Assembly: GCA_049999805.1 (NCBI GenBank)
Contig: JBNGIO010005685.1
Span: 27,490 to 47,867, forward strand
Source of the DNA: Folioceros fuciformis
Taxonomy: Eukaryota; Anthocerotophyta; Anthocerotopsida; Anthocerotales
Direction of reading: 5' to 3'
DNA: 20,378 nt
In this document: positions 8,401 to 19,391 of the stretch, in pieces
Layout of the letters: every line of letters begins with the position of its first letter
How positions within the stretch are numbered: the first letter of the stretch is position 1
Notes under the pieces: generated by a model
What the model was told of the DNA's origin: nothing
The model's database searches: none
The model's input: the letters and a program-made list of their open reading frames with translations, nothing else
Made by a program: the position numbers and the translations under genes

Positions 8401-9070
8401 TCAAGGAGATAGTAAGAAAGTTTTTGATTTGGTTTTCAGCATGAGGGAGGACGACATACAGCCTGACAGCATGACTTTTCTCAGTATATTAACAGTATGT
8501 AGCCATGCGGGTCTGGTGGAGGAAGGGCGGGAGTACTTCGAGGCTATGAGCAAACACCACGGCATCGCTCCAACACTTGACCACTACACGTGCATGGTGG
8601 ATCTCTTGAGTCGTGCACAACATCTGGAAGAGGCCCTGGCTTTAGTAAGAATAATGCCTGTGCTGCCTGATGCTGCAGTTTGGCACACTGTACTAGGTGC
8701 TTCTCAAAAGTGGAACAACGTTGTGGTGGGACAGCATGCTTTCCATGAAGCAGTGAAGCTGGACAAGAACGATGCTGCAGCATATGTGCTGATGTCGAAT
8801 GTATATTCTGGTGCCCAGTTGTGGGAGCAGGCACAGGAGATGCAGGCCAGGAGAAAGAGAGTGAGAGCATGGAAGCAACCAGGCCAGACCCTGTGGACAG
8901 ACATGGACGGCACGGTGCACAGTTTTTTGGTTTGGGATATGAAGCATCAAGGCAGTAAGGCATTGCAGAAACAAAATGACGAAAGGATTTGTACCATAGC
9001 GGTCCCTCATTTGCACATGTATCTGATGGAAGAAAGAAAACTTCCCTGGCATGGTCCTCAGGACATATAA
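5417..9070 (+). CDS. PLS-class PPR protein, degenerate E+ without DYW (paralogue 2)
   Basis: Intronless frame of 1217 codons, clearly paralogous to the upstream gene over the whole repeat region and E motifs. It is likely an organellar RNA-binding or editing specificity factor. It has eight P-L-S triplets, one more than its neighbour, then L2, S2 and E1/E2 motifs (EAVKLDKND, VLMSNVYSGAQLWEQA). The PG-box-like segment starts at 8879 but is degraded: PGQTLW replaces PGxSW, VWD replaces VGD and HQ replaces HP. About 40 unrelated residues follow before the stop, and no DYW domain is present in any downstream frame. The N-terminal ~160 residues are not PPR. The frame may truly start at Met 5804 (residue 130) or 5897 (residue 161, just before the conserved region), since the outer part has no match in paralogue 1. 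Its 3' end faces the RSH gene. Confidence 0.88.
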   Translation: MQDATCYLLRRIVSHIFWQQVHESTLSGFSGQHGVIVLSNSCFGDGSRGCAHNPNWCAVTTCRKTPAHPWLQATPLGNKEVATCSTFPSQPACYRVCPRRSRSGGFVAQAVHRPNDSLVTADAQLAAVGMQMVFRAPVSTCSLSVPDPSALPWHAGFQGSMTAEIVSELCQQGQLTEAIEALGVLVLIHTPVSKFVFYTVLRQCVGKKHLPLGRRVHSLAMMQGYESDAFLCNHILRMYASQSRLQEALDVFNMVVKPDAFMWSSIIAAHVKHGRDRQAIQLYHRMRMSSVKPDGHVFVAALQACARAADLKSGEQVHAHVLAGGVEPDLFVCSCLVDMYAKCGSLEVAQKVFDGLPRKDVVTWNAMIAGYSQQGMGQEAIGLYNAMEKESTTGPDSVTFVCVLQACASVGTLALQRGQQLHLQIKERGLEADVVVGGSLVNMYAKCGSLEDAQDVFNGLGAKNVVTWNVLIAAYSQQGKGLEALGLYRAMRDEGIVSPDSVTFVSLLQACASGGSWALEFGKQLHAQISEQGLQADLFVASSLVNMYAKCGSVDEARLVFDKIGQKDAVTWSTMIAGYSHEGMGQEALGIYAAMQEEGTVAPSSVTFLCVLQACANVGKLALEKGKQIHAQIRERGFQADVFVTSSLIDMYAKCGSIEDARLVFDGLCKKNVVSWSAMIAGYSQQGMGQEALRLYGSMQEEGMAAPNPVTFVCLLQACAVEGIHALETGKLLHAQVTERGLQTDVFIANSLVNMYAKCGSLKDARHMFDGLPQKDVVTWNAIIAAYSQKGMGLEALNLLSAMHQEGITAPDSVTFVSLLQACASVGALALDKGRQLHAEVRERGFQTDEFVCSSLVNMYAKCGSLEDARAVFDGLGKKPVVAWNAMIAGYSQQGMGKEALGLYRAMEEEGLVAPDSVTFKCLLQGCASVAALHLGRQLHAQIIEQLHHVDVFVAGSLIDMYGKCGSMVDAQQVFEALPERGVYAWNSLVAGYTHQGDSKKVFDLVFSMREDDIQPDSMTFLSILTVCSHAGLVEEGREYFEAMSKHHGIAPTLDHYTCMVDLLSRAQHLEEALALVRIMPVLPDAAVWHTVLGASQKWNNVVVGQHAFHEAVKLDKNDAAAYVLMSNVYSGAQLWEQAQEMQARRKRVRAWKQPGQTLWTDMDGTVHSFLVWDMKHQGSKALQKQNDERICTIAVPHLHMYLMEERKLPWHGPQDI
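6602..8161 (+). repeat. Five tandem 312-bp P-L-S modules in PPR gene 2
   Basis: Units begin at 6602, 6914, 7226, 7538 and 7850 with an exact 312-bp period. They are flanked by a 306-bp unit (6296-6601) and a 303-bp unit (8162-8464), matching the flanking units of the neighbouring gene. The array is therefore one whole unit longer than in paralogue 1. By motif likeness the extra unit lies around the second and third units (6914-7537). Confidence 0.9.
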
Positions 9071-9394
9071 TTACATTTAATAGCATCTCAAGACATCTGA
9101 AAAGAACAAAACCATTTGAAAAGGGTTGTCTGATTACGGGAACACCTTTCTGGCCACAAACCTGTCTGCGGTGCGTCTGCCCGTTTGGGTCTCTCGTAGC
9201 TAGTACCAAAACGTGGAAGACGAGGGAAATTGGGTGATACGGATCATACCTACCGGACTACTGATACGGCAAAAGAACTGATTCCTACAGGTTGGGTTCT
9301 TAACACCTAGATATGGTATACAAACTTGATAGATGTGGGGCACCCCCTCTACTATTACCGACTATTTTTTTGTACAAACTCTGTTAGAGAATTA
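9071..9394. other. Convergent 3' intergenic region
   Basis: These 324 bases lie between the stop of PPR gene 2 (+) and the stop of RSH (-). They should contain both 3' UTRs. I find no perfect AATAAA on either strand, which is usual for plants, and no further gene. Confidence 0.6.
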
Positions 9395-12300
9395 CTACAA
9401 TCTGACCTCCATCAGGTCACCATCGCGTAGCTTCATGTTTGGAAGGGCAATATGTCCATTCAAATATACCAGATACCCATCGAAGCCCATGCGCCGAGCA
9501 GCATCAGACGCTGTGCTTCCAGCAGGCATGCGCATTATCTCACCGTCAGGCCACCTTATAACAAGAACCTCTGTTAGCACAGCTGAATCTGCATTTGTGG
9601 AGGTCAACACTGCAACAGACCCATCTGTGGATGCCTCATGTCGCAACTCCTGCTCCCACTGGAGCATAGACCTCAACAGTCTCACCTGTTACACGACAGC
9701 CGCGTCAGTATACAGGAGACAACTGCCACAACCCAACCCAGTACATCTTACAGAAATTGAGGCACCTTGTTATTCAGTCGCGCAGCTGTTGAAGTACTAG
9801 ATAGAAGATGTCTGTTATGACCATGCTCTGAGAGTGTGGAGCTTAGGTCCACCTCTTTACCTTCCTCTACAATGGACATCACCTCTACGTATTCCTCTTG
9901 CTCTTGGCTGTTCAGATCTATAAGTTGAATGAATGTGGATAGTGACCTATCAAACTGGTCTTGCTGTGTACAAAAAACGAGAAGGTTCATACGTCACTCC
10001 AAGACACGGTGGTACGAGAAAATACACAGATGCAGTGACACGTGAAACCAATTCGTGACTCATGCTCAACGCGGCTATTTGCCTTCCCTGTCGAAATACC
10101 TTGTGATAGATGCCATCTCGACAGAGTTTATATTTCTCTAGGCATGTGCTCCAATCCCCGTGCCCAGGGGCAAACCACCACTGATCAGACACCTGTTTCA
10201 TCACTAACAAAAGACCATTTAACCGGCAGGAAGTGAGAGGTCAAGGTTGCGAGTTCTAGAACATTATCACATCAAAACTACCTTTTTGTACAATCGAGCA
10301 TAGGTCTCCCAACGTTTCCTCTGGTTGCCAGATCGACCAGCAGCTACCGCTTCCCTGGCATGAAGGGCAAAACTAACAGCCACGAGANNNNNNNNNNNNN
10401 NNNNNNNNNNNNNNNNNNNNNNNNNNNNNNNNNNNNNNNNNNNNNNNNNNNNNNNNNNNNNNNNNNNNNNNNNNNNNNNNNNNNNNNAAAAAAGGAGGAT
10501 GAAGTACCTGACTACAACAGCTGCGAGCAACCTCCCGTCTTCAACCCGCAAGGCAGGATGGCCAAGACGAACCTGTTTTAGTATGGACTTCTCACTATCT
10601 ACAACGTTCTCAAAATTCCTGCCCTGGTACGCAGTGGGACCTTCATCTAGGTCTGAGACTCCTTCGGTGAAGCTACTGTCCTGTGTCAAATCTACATTTA
10701 CTGGGGCAGTCTCAGGGACGACAGCACCAGCAGCATCACCTTCTTTGTACAGCCAGTGGGCAGCATGTCCATATTCAGCATACTCATGCATTCCCTGTAC
10801 AGAAGGAGGTGATCACTGTAAGAAACCAGCACTAAGATGAGGACTGCGACAGTAAGGGAGATGGAAAGCGTTGAAGGGAGAAATACAAACCTGTGTGCGT
10901 ATCTGTACTTCCAAAGGGGCCCCATCTGGTCCCCTGACAGCTGTGTGCAGTGACTGGAGAGAAGAGGACGTTTTTCAACAAAAAAGGCACGTGGACCACC
11001 CACCAAAAGCCACTCACAAGGAAAAATGCCGCCTACCTGATAGCCACTAGGCTTAGGATTCACAATATAATCATCGAATTCTCCACCAACAGGGGTCCAT
11101 AAGCTGTGACCGGAACCACACAATTTGAGAAGGACTGTCCACCAAAATCCAGCATCTTAATCAAGTAACCAGTTTACTTGCATACCTGTGAACAACGCTG
11201 AGGAGATTGTAACAACCCTCTACAGCAGCTACATTTAACTTTCCACCCGCATCTCCGACAACAACTCGGAGGGCACGTGCATCATAAACTTGGTCCAAGC
11301 CCACACCTTTCCGCCTCATCTACGGTCACAGGTAAGAACCAGAACCCAGGTGCCCTCTGATGAGCCATGACCCGATACATCAAGAGTACAAGACCTTTCT
11401 ATCACTTCCCAGCAGTTAAACCAAGCTCACAGAGGCTCAGGTCACCTTGCAGTGTGTGCTGTAGAGGCTCTTCAGACGTCCTGAAAGAGTTACTTCCATC
11501 CCAGGAATGTATCTAATGATCATTAGCATGCTTAGATTGCGATTAACAAGAAACACCTACGTGAGCAGGCAGACTTGCACGAAGAACTTACGAGGTTGAT
11601 ATAAGAAGCTCCCGGTCTAGTATTTCTTCACATGCTCCTAGGGCAGCAAGGGCAACTTCAGCATCTCGAACCACCTTGGTCTTCTTGCCTCCATCCTTCG
11701 GCTTGGAACCAAGTCCACAGCTCCGCTTGCTACGGTCCAACAGTATGTCAAATGGCACAACGGCTTCCAAGAGCTCCTGCCAGTCCCAGACTGAAAACAT
11801 AAGATCCAGGGATTGAAAACCCTAATATCTAGAAACAAACTGCCCAGAGTGGATGAAAAGGTGAAAATTCCCAATAAGAACTGCTCAAACTGCTCACCCA
11901 TCGCCATGGCCAGCAACCACCACATGTAGCCCAAACACCTTGCAAAACAGCACCTCGTTAAATCAATTTGATAACTATACCTGCATTGTCAGCTCTTCTT
12001 CATCTTCTGGGTCGCGTTTCTTTTCCAGCTCTTGCTCAATTAGATCTCCATAAAGCAGGGCCCTGCGTTTTGCCCTCTTTGTAATTCTCCTGAGATGTCT
12101 CCAATCTTTGTGAGGACTCCAAATTGAGGCAAGCTCTGCCCGTAGTTGCCTGAACGTTTGAGGCTACGAAATGGTTCCACATCAAGACAGGGCCAAAGAT
12201 AGAGCCACAACTGGTAACAAGACTAAAGCTCTCTCTACAGCCTTAGTAGATTTTCAGCTTACTTGAAGAACTGCAAAGCAAAGGTCTTCCAATTCCGCTT

Positions 12301-14668
12301 TGACAGCCCAAACACCAAGCCGTGATGCCAAGGAGCACCACACAGCCAGCGTCTCCTGAGCCACAGCGCATGCCTTTGAAGATGGCAGAGCATATCTGCA
12401 GGGCAGAAAACATAACACCATGGTTTATGTCCACCAATACATCAAGAGCCTTCCTTGTGATCAAATGCCAGTACCTAACAACAAACCAGACATTAACATG
12501 ATAGAACTGATGTAAGCAGAGTCCTGCTTGAGAAACTGTCAGCCATCAAACGAATCTAACGCATGCTCATAGAAGTTGCCAAAACGTTACATGGTCCGCA
12601 TATTGTGCAGTCGATCAGCAAGCTTAATAAGGACAACTCGAGGATCGTTGACCATCCCGAGTAACATTACTCGTAAACTATCAACCTGGAAGAGGCACAC
12701 AATCAGAAATCAGAGGATAGATATCACTCAAAGACATTCTACAAGATGGAAAGAATCTTACATCTGCTGGACTTAAACCGCACTCATGCTCTGGAGATGG
12801 TTGTGGTGCATTTATTCTTCGATGTCGCCGCAGCAGCTGTGACAGGAGTACAAATCATATCAACAGTGGTCCAAACAGTGGTGGAGTCTCGTCGGGTTGC
12901 GTGAAGGGAACTGAAATCCAAATGTCATGAAAATGTGGCACCTGATTGATGTAGCTCAGCTTCGAAACTCCTTGAACAAGCTTTGCCACATCCTCACCGA
13001 AATTGTTTCGGATATCTCTATAGTCACGACCAGTGTCATCAATCACATCATGCAAAACTCCAGCAATTACCGTGTCTATAGACTGCAAGCCCACGGTTCA
13101 CCATGAGGTTTTGTTCTTGCCAGAACCTTTCTTCTCAGACAACAGGCTACATCAGTTTCTAAGACACTTGCAAGAAAGATAGAAGACAAACTGGCGAGAG
13201 CATACCTGCTTGCCCTTTGAAGGAACAAGGCCAGCCAGTATTCTTGCAGTGTGGATGCAGTGAGAGATGTATGGCTCCCCTGTCTTTCTCATCTGTCCAG
13301 CATGTGCTTCAGTTGCGTATGCTATAGCCCTCTGGACCTGAAGCGGTCAAATTTATAAGTGTTGACGTCAAGCGTTAAATCGTTTATTGGACTCGAAAAG
13401 CACAAGATGAATCTGTCACAATCAGATCTCCCAACCTCTGGATCCTGGAAGATCTTGTAGCGTGTGACATCCACTCCACCAAAAATCAGAGAAGCTGCAG
13501 GGAAGATAGCAGCGAGGCGTTTAGGAATGATTTTGGTTTTGGGAGACATGCATGTGACAAGTAGCGTGCAAAAGGGAAAGGGAAAGAAACTTACAACTGT
13601 TGTCTTGTTTGGTGCGTCCTCGAACAACAGTCTTACTTGCGTAAGGAGAGAAATATGCACCGTACACAAAAGCGGCTGCAGTAACTGCTACCTGTATTAC
13701 GCAGAGTTATCTTGATGAGCTAGAAGGACATAAGGCTTCCGCGACCCGAACAACCAAGTGGAGACCCCGGGGACACAACCTGACCAGCCAAAAAGAGGTG
13801 TAATCACTGGGAAGTAGCAATGGTGTGCGACGACAAGGTTGCTCGCTGACGTTGCAACATGAAGACTTCCAGTCATGACACCTGAACGATGGTCTACGGG
13901 CAGTTTGTACAGCGATATGGATGCGTATTGTGAAGAGCAGGGGAGGGAATGTTTGAGGAAAATGGCTTGGTCTGATACTCAATATCTGGACAGATATAAA
14001 GAGGATACCTGTGTGACCGTGGCCAGAGCAATAATGTGTCCAGAAGCGGCAGTCGTAGTCGAGGCAGTTGTTGTGCCTGCAGCTACAAGCTCTCCAACCA
14101 TCGCCAGTGGCCAACCCGTCAGAATATGCAGACCACAACCTACACGTATTCCCAATGTCTTTGCCCCATGTCTTCTGTTTCTCCAAAATCCTTGGCCTCG
14201 GGGGCCAAATCGTAGAGAGCGCGCACTTCTACTGCCCAGGCAGGCTATTCCAGCCTTCCCACACAGGTTACTTGACATCCATAGCCTGGGGGACTCTGAG
14301 ATCCGATCGGGAAACGCATGCTCGCTGCCCAACGAGATGGAAGAGGCCTTGAGTCCTGCAGACCTGCCCCTGTTGCCCCCATCGATTATCTTCGAAGTCT
14401 CCGACACCACTTTCTGTGTGTACCTCAATCTGTCAACAGCTCTCCTTTTCTGCACGAGCTTGCGTGCACCATTCGTGGAAAAAATTGAAGATGGACGTGC
14501 CAGAAGCTGAGGCCTCTCTTGAAAGAATGCACCTCCGCACATACTGCAAGCCCGTGACACTTTCTGCACCACAGCATCACGTCTGTGAGGCCGCCTTGGG
14601 GCATGGCTTGGAGAAGCCAACCCAGCACTCTGCGCGAGAGGCTGGATCATAGCTCCCCCAATTGCCAT
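9395..14668 (-). CDS. RSH: RSH family (p)ppGpp synthetase/hydrolase, plastid type
   Basis: RelA/SpoT homologue that makes and/or degrades the alarmone (p)ppGpp, in plants normally in the chloroplast. Exons (5' to 3'): 14668-14009, 13691-13595, 13494-13436, 13337-13206, 13082-12942, 12836-12762, 12685-12591, 12395-12263, 12163-11981, 11776-11592, 11512-11446, 11319-11186, 11103-11037, 10953-10891, 10794-10508, gap to ~10282, 10192-10100, 9963-9766, 9685-9395. All visible junctions are GT-AG and keep phase; about 1020 residues are visible. The N-terminus is Ser/Arg/Ala-rich, like a transit peptide, then hydrophobic at about 212-234. HD hydrolase: QMRKTGEPYISH, LHDVIDD (H327, D328), KLADRLHN. 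Synthetase: GRLKSLYS, YDARALRVVV, EFDD (662-665), PKPSGYQSLHTAV, EVQIRTQ (E691). A TGS domain ends the protein; no ACT domain or EF-hands. The E10 acceptor was chosen for phase and homology (TMQ|ELLEAVVPFD). The frame is open above the first ATG to a possible acceptor near 14729, so an upstream exon is possible. Confidence 0.92.
10388..10487. other. Assembly gap (100 N) inside RSH
   Basis: Exactly 100 N. It removes the 3' part of the intron after the exon ending at 10508 and the first codons of the next exon, which resumes in frame at 10387 (LVAVSFALHAREAV). About ten residues are probably missing. The A-rich + strand edge (AAAAAAGGAGG) would be a poly-pyrimidine stretch in the transcript. 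Confidence 0.97.
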
Positions 14669-14921
14669 GCGCGTCAGCTCAAGCAGCTCTGCTCCACGCC
14701 CTGCCCCGCAAGGAAGTGGTCCAAGCTGTAAGCAAACCTAGATTCCTCCAGGCAGAGAGCCCCATGTGATGTGAGAGCGTTCTTCAGTTCAAGATTCGGA
14801 TCCGCAGCAGCAGATCGAAGCCATGATGCACTGTTGCAATTCCGCACGACCAACGACTTCTCAGCTTCTACTCAAATAGCCAACAAGCCAACAGGCCGCC
14901 AGCCACATCCACCACACGGAG

Positions 14922-14952
14922 CCCCCCCCCTTTTTTTTTTTTTTTTTTTTTT
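14922..14952. repeat. C9T22 homopolymer tract
   Basis: Nine C followed directly by 22 T on the + strand. Length is likely variable and error-prone in sequencing. On the minus strand it reads A22G9. Long poly(dA:dT) tracts disfavour nucleosomes, so this may help keep the shared promoter open; that role is inferred. Confidence 0.9.
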
Positions 14953-15075
14953 CGTTCGGAATCCTGGCGCCGGCCGTCACGTTCTAAGCTAGCCCCTGGC
15001 TGACGCACCGTCGCGCTCACAGCCATCGGCGACCAGCTCAACCTGGATGCTCAACGCATGCAGACGACGATTACG

Positions 15076-15110
15076 CTGCGCAGCGCTGCAACTGCTGCAG
15101 CGCAGCGCAG
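15076..15110. repeat. GC-rich inverted repeat (15-bp arms, 5-nt loop)
   Basis: Left arm 15076-15090 (CTGCGCAGCGCTGCA), loop ACTGC, right arm 15096-15110 (TGCAGCGCAGCGCAG). Fourteen of 15 positions pair; the one mismatch is in the middle of the arms. It lies about 230 bases upstream of the FAS1 start, so it could be in the promoter or 5' leader. It is not followed by a T-run on either strand and I do not read it as a terminator. Confidence 0.8.
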
Positions 15111-15342
15111 GATCCCCGTTGCACCAAGGTGACGAAGTGTCTCCTTCACGGTAGACCGTGCAGCAGCTGGCTGCGGGCTTTCACAGTCAGTGTGGGGGGG
15201 CCCGGCAGAGGCCCGGGGCAGGTAGGGGACCAAAGGACGAGATATTTACAGACGGGTGGCTGTCCTGTCACGGTAGTCGGTTGTGCCCCAACTGCCATGA
15301 GTCGTGGGAGCGGGGAGCAGAGCATTAAAGGCGTGGCAGACA

Positions 15343-16078
15343 ATGGAGCAGCCGCGTGGGCGACTGATTCTGGCTGCCTTGGCTCTCCTGGTGTTGGCGG
15401 CTGGGGGGACCGAGGCGATGGTCTTGGACACTCGCATCACGCACAGAAACTACTCTTTCGTGGCGCAAATCGCGGCTACGGCCGCTTTTGATCTTCCACG
15501 ATACACTCTCTTCGCCCCAGATAATGCGGCCTTCGATGTGAGGCGTCCTGGCCCCTCCTGCCGTTGTGGCAACAGTGGTGAGGCGAGCCAGCTAACGGGT
15601 TTGGTTTGTTGCGTTTGCTTGCAAGGGCAGAGGCTGGGGTGCCTGTCGCTGTGGAACCAATCCAGCCTGGCGATCAGGATCCTGGAGTACCACCTGCTGG
15701 ACGAGCCCTACTCCGCTCGAGACTTCCTGGACATAATCGTGAGCAACAGCTCCTGGAACCCCGCCAGCCTCTACAAGACCAAGGCGCTGCAATTCAGCCT
15801 GAGGAATAACACCATCATCGTCAACGGAGGTGCCGCCAATGTGACGGACCCCGACCTTGTCAAGGGCTACTCCAAAGCAGTTCACGGCATCAACTCTGTG
15901 CTCATGCCTCCCGGCCTTCACGTACACAAACGAACCCCGAATTCGTGCCACCCCGGCTCTACTCCACTGCAAGAACCATGACTAGTTAACACAAGCGTCA
16001 TCATCATGTGTGCAGGCTCCATCGGACTGCGCCAACTTCGTCTTCCAGCTTTCAAGTGCGCCCGCGTCCGGTAATTGA
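15343..16078 (+). CDS. Small secreted fasciclin-like (FAS1 domain) protein
   Basis: Exons 15343-15537, 15631-15921 and 16016-16078, giving about 182 residues. Starting at Met 15343 gives a clean signal peptide (charged MEQPRGR, then LILAALALLVLAAGGTEA); an upstream Met at 15304 would bury it. One FAS1 domain follows, with the H1 box YTLFAPDNAAFD, the YH motif (LEYHLL) and the H2-like end VHGINSVLMPP. FAS1 proteins act in adhesion at the cell wall or matrix. Five N-glycosylation sequons are visible (NYS, NQS, NSS, NNT, NVT). Intron 1 (15538-15630) has GT-AG ends and a CTAAC branch-like site and sits between two FAS1 motifs. Intron 2 (15922-16015) is less certain; splicing it adds APSDCANFVFQLSSAPASGN before the stop, while reading through ends at 15981. 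No GPI-anchor signal or arabinogalactan-type Pro-rich region is seen. Confidence 0.82.
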
Positions 16079-16919
16079 ACTCCTCATCTTCCTCTTCTCC
16101 CTCTTCTTCCTGCATGGCAGTCCTGCTTCATTCAATATCAATCTCAATCAAATTGCTGCTGCTTCAAATCAAACTCATGGAAGCCCTAATAAACAGACAA
16201 ACTACGAAGAAGCAGCCTTGCCGGCCTGGTGATTGCATTCCTCCTGCGTGCTATGGCTCTCGCCTCGTAAAGCCTGATGCGCTGTGGGATCGATGAATGT
16301 CCTCATTCACGTCTGAGCACTATTTTAGCTTTCTGGCATGAAGTCCTCAGCATCAGTGTCGAGTAAGGCACTGCGTCATTCGGGAGTAAGACATGGATCC
16401 ACGGTGACAGCACCCTGCACATGGCAATCGAGCGAGTTCTCGCTGTACGTGCCCGTCAATCTCGGGCTTTCGAATGATGGAAACTCGCTGGAAGGGAAGT
16501 GGGACGCAAATCAGGTGACAAAGTACGGCCGGGACGATTGCAAGTGCGTAAATCGGGACAACTGTAATGTTGCATACAACATGTTCTGGGGATGGCACTC
16601 TCAGCTTCATTGATCAAAAGTTTTGAAGTACTTAGCCCCCGCTACATACATATGCCGGGCACGTAAAAGAGGGGGCTGACGCGCCTAGTTCGACAAGACG
16701 AGCATCTCACACGCTGAGCAAGCTCCATGCTTTCAAGACACACTGACGGTGAGATCAGCAAAGCAAAACAACTGTGTTCGTTGAGTGGGCCACATGCTGG
16801 CTTGGGCCACCACTTGGTCCACGCCGATACAGGGAGACAAAGCTTAACATCGCCTCATTCGAGTGGCGGCGAATATGCCAGCCTAACCACTGGGTTCGCA
16901 GCCGTTCAGGTCAAAAAGC
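16079..16919. other. Convergent 3' intergenic region (FAS1 / GSK3)
   Basis: About 840 bases between two converging genes. The first ~120 bases are CT-rich and belong to the FAS1 3' UTR, which has an AATAAA signal. A 91-codon + strand frame (16338-16613) has no recognisable domain, no signal peptide and no clear promoter; it is mirrored by a similar frame on the other strand, so I do not call it. The part next to 16920 should be the GSK3 3' UTR. Confidence 0.5.
16188..16193 (+). terminator. Poly(A) signal AATAAA for the FAS1 gene
   Basis: A perfect AATAAA hexamer lies about 110 bases after the proposed FAS1 stop codon on the same strand, a usual distance for a plant near-upstream polyadenylation element. 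It supports the 3' end of this gene model. Confidence 0.5.

Positions 16920-19391
<2,472 letters not shown>

Larger units (their letters stand above)
14669..15342. other. Divergent promoter region between RSH and FAS1 genes
   Basis: About 670 bases separate the start codons of two divergently transcribed genes, so both promoters must lie here. It contains a C9T22 homopolymer tract and a strong GC-rich inverted repeat (listed separately). I see no clear TATA box for either gene. A short frame from 14771 to 14992 runs through the homopolymer and is not convincing. Confidence 0.6.

Noticed and set aside
2833-8404. Many long minus-strand open frames opposite the PPR genes
   Set aside because: They repeat with the same 312-bp spacing as the modules and share near-identical peptides with each other; they are antisense shadows of the repeated PPR coding sequence.
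8544-9209. 221-codon minus-strand frame over the end of PPR gene 2
   Set aside because: It lies almost entirely opposite the conserved E-motif region of the PPR gene, has no recognisable domain and extends only slightly past it.
9071-9394. Search for a displaced or frameshifted DYW domain after PPR gene 2
   Set aside because: No HSEKLA, CGDCH or C-terminal DYW-like codons in any + frame before the RSH 3' end.
11186-11199. Ser650 as the known Gly-to-Ser change that inactivates the synthetase of Arabidopsis RSH1
   Set aside because: That change is in the GR-x-K-x-x-YS segment, which here keeps its Gly (Gly598). Ser650 is at a different position.
13875-14510. 211-codon + strand frame opposite RSH exon 1
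   Set aside because: Antisense to a coding exon whose protein joins correctly to the RSH HD domain; the + strand peptide shows no domain.
16338-16613. 91-codon + strand frame between FAS1 and GSK3
   Set aside because: No domain, signal peptide or homology visible; an equally long frame exists on the opposite strand, as expected by chance.
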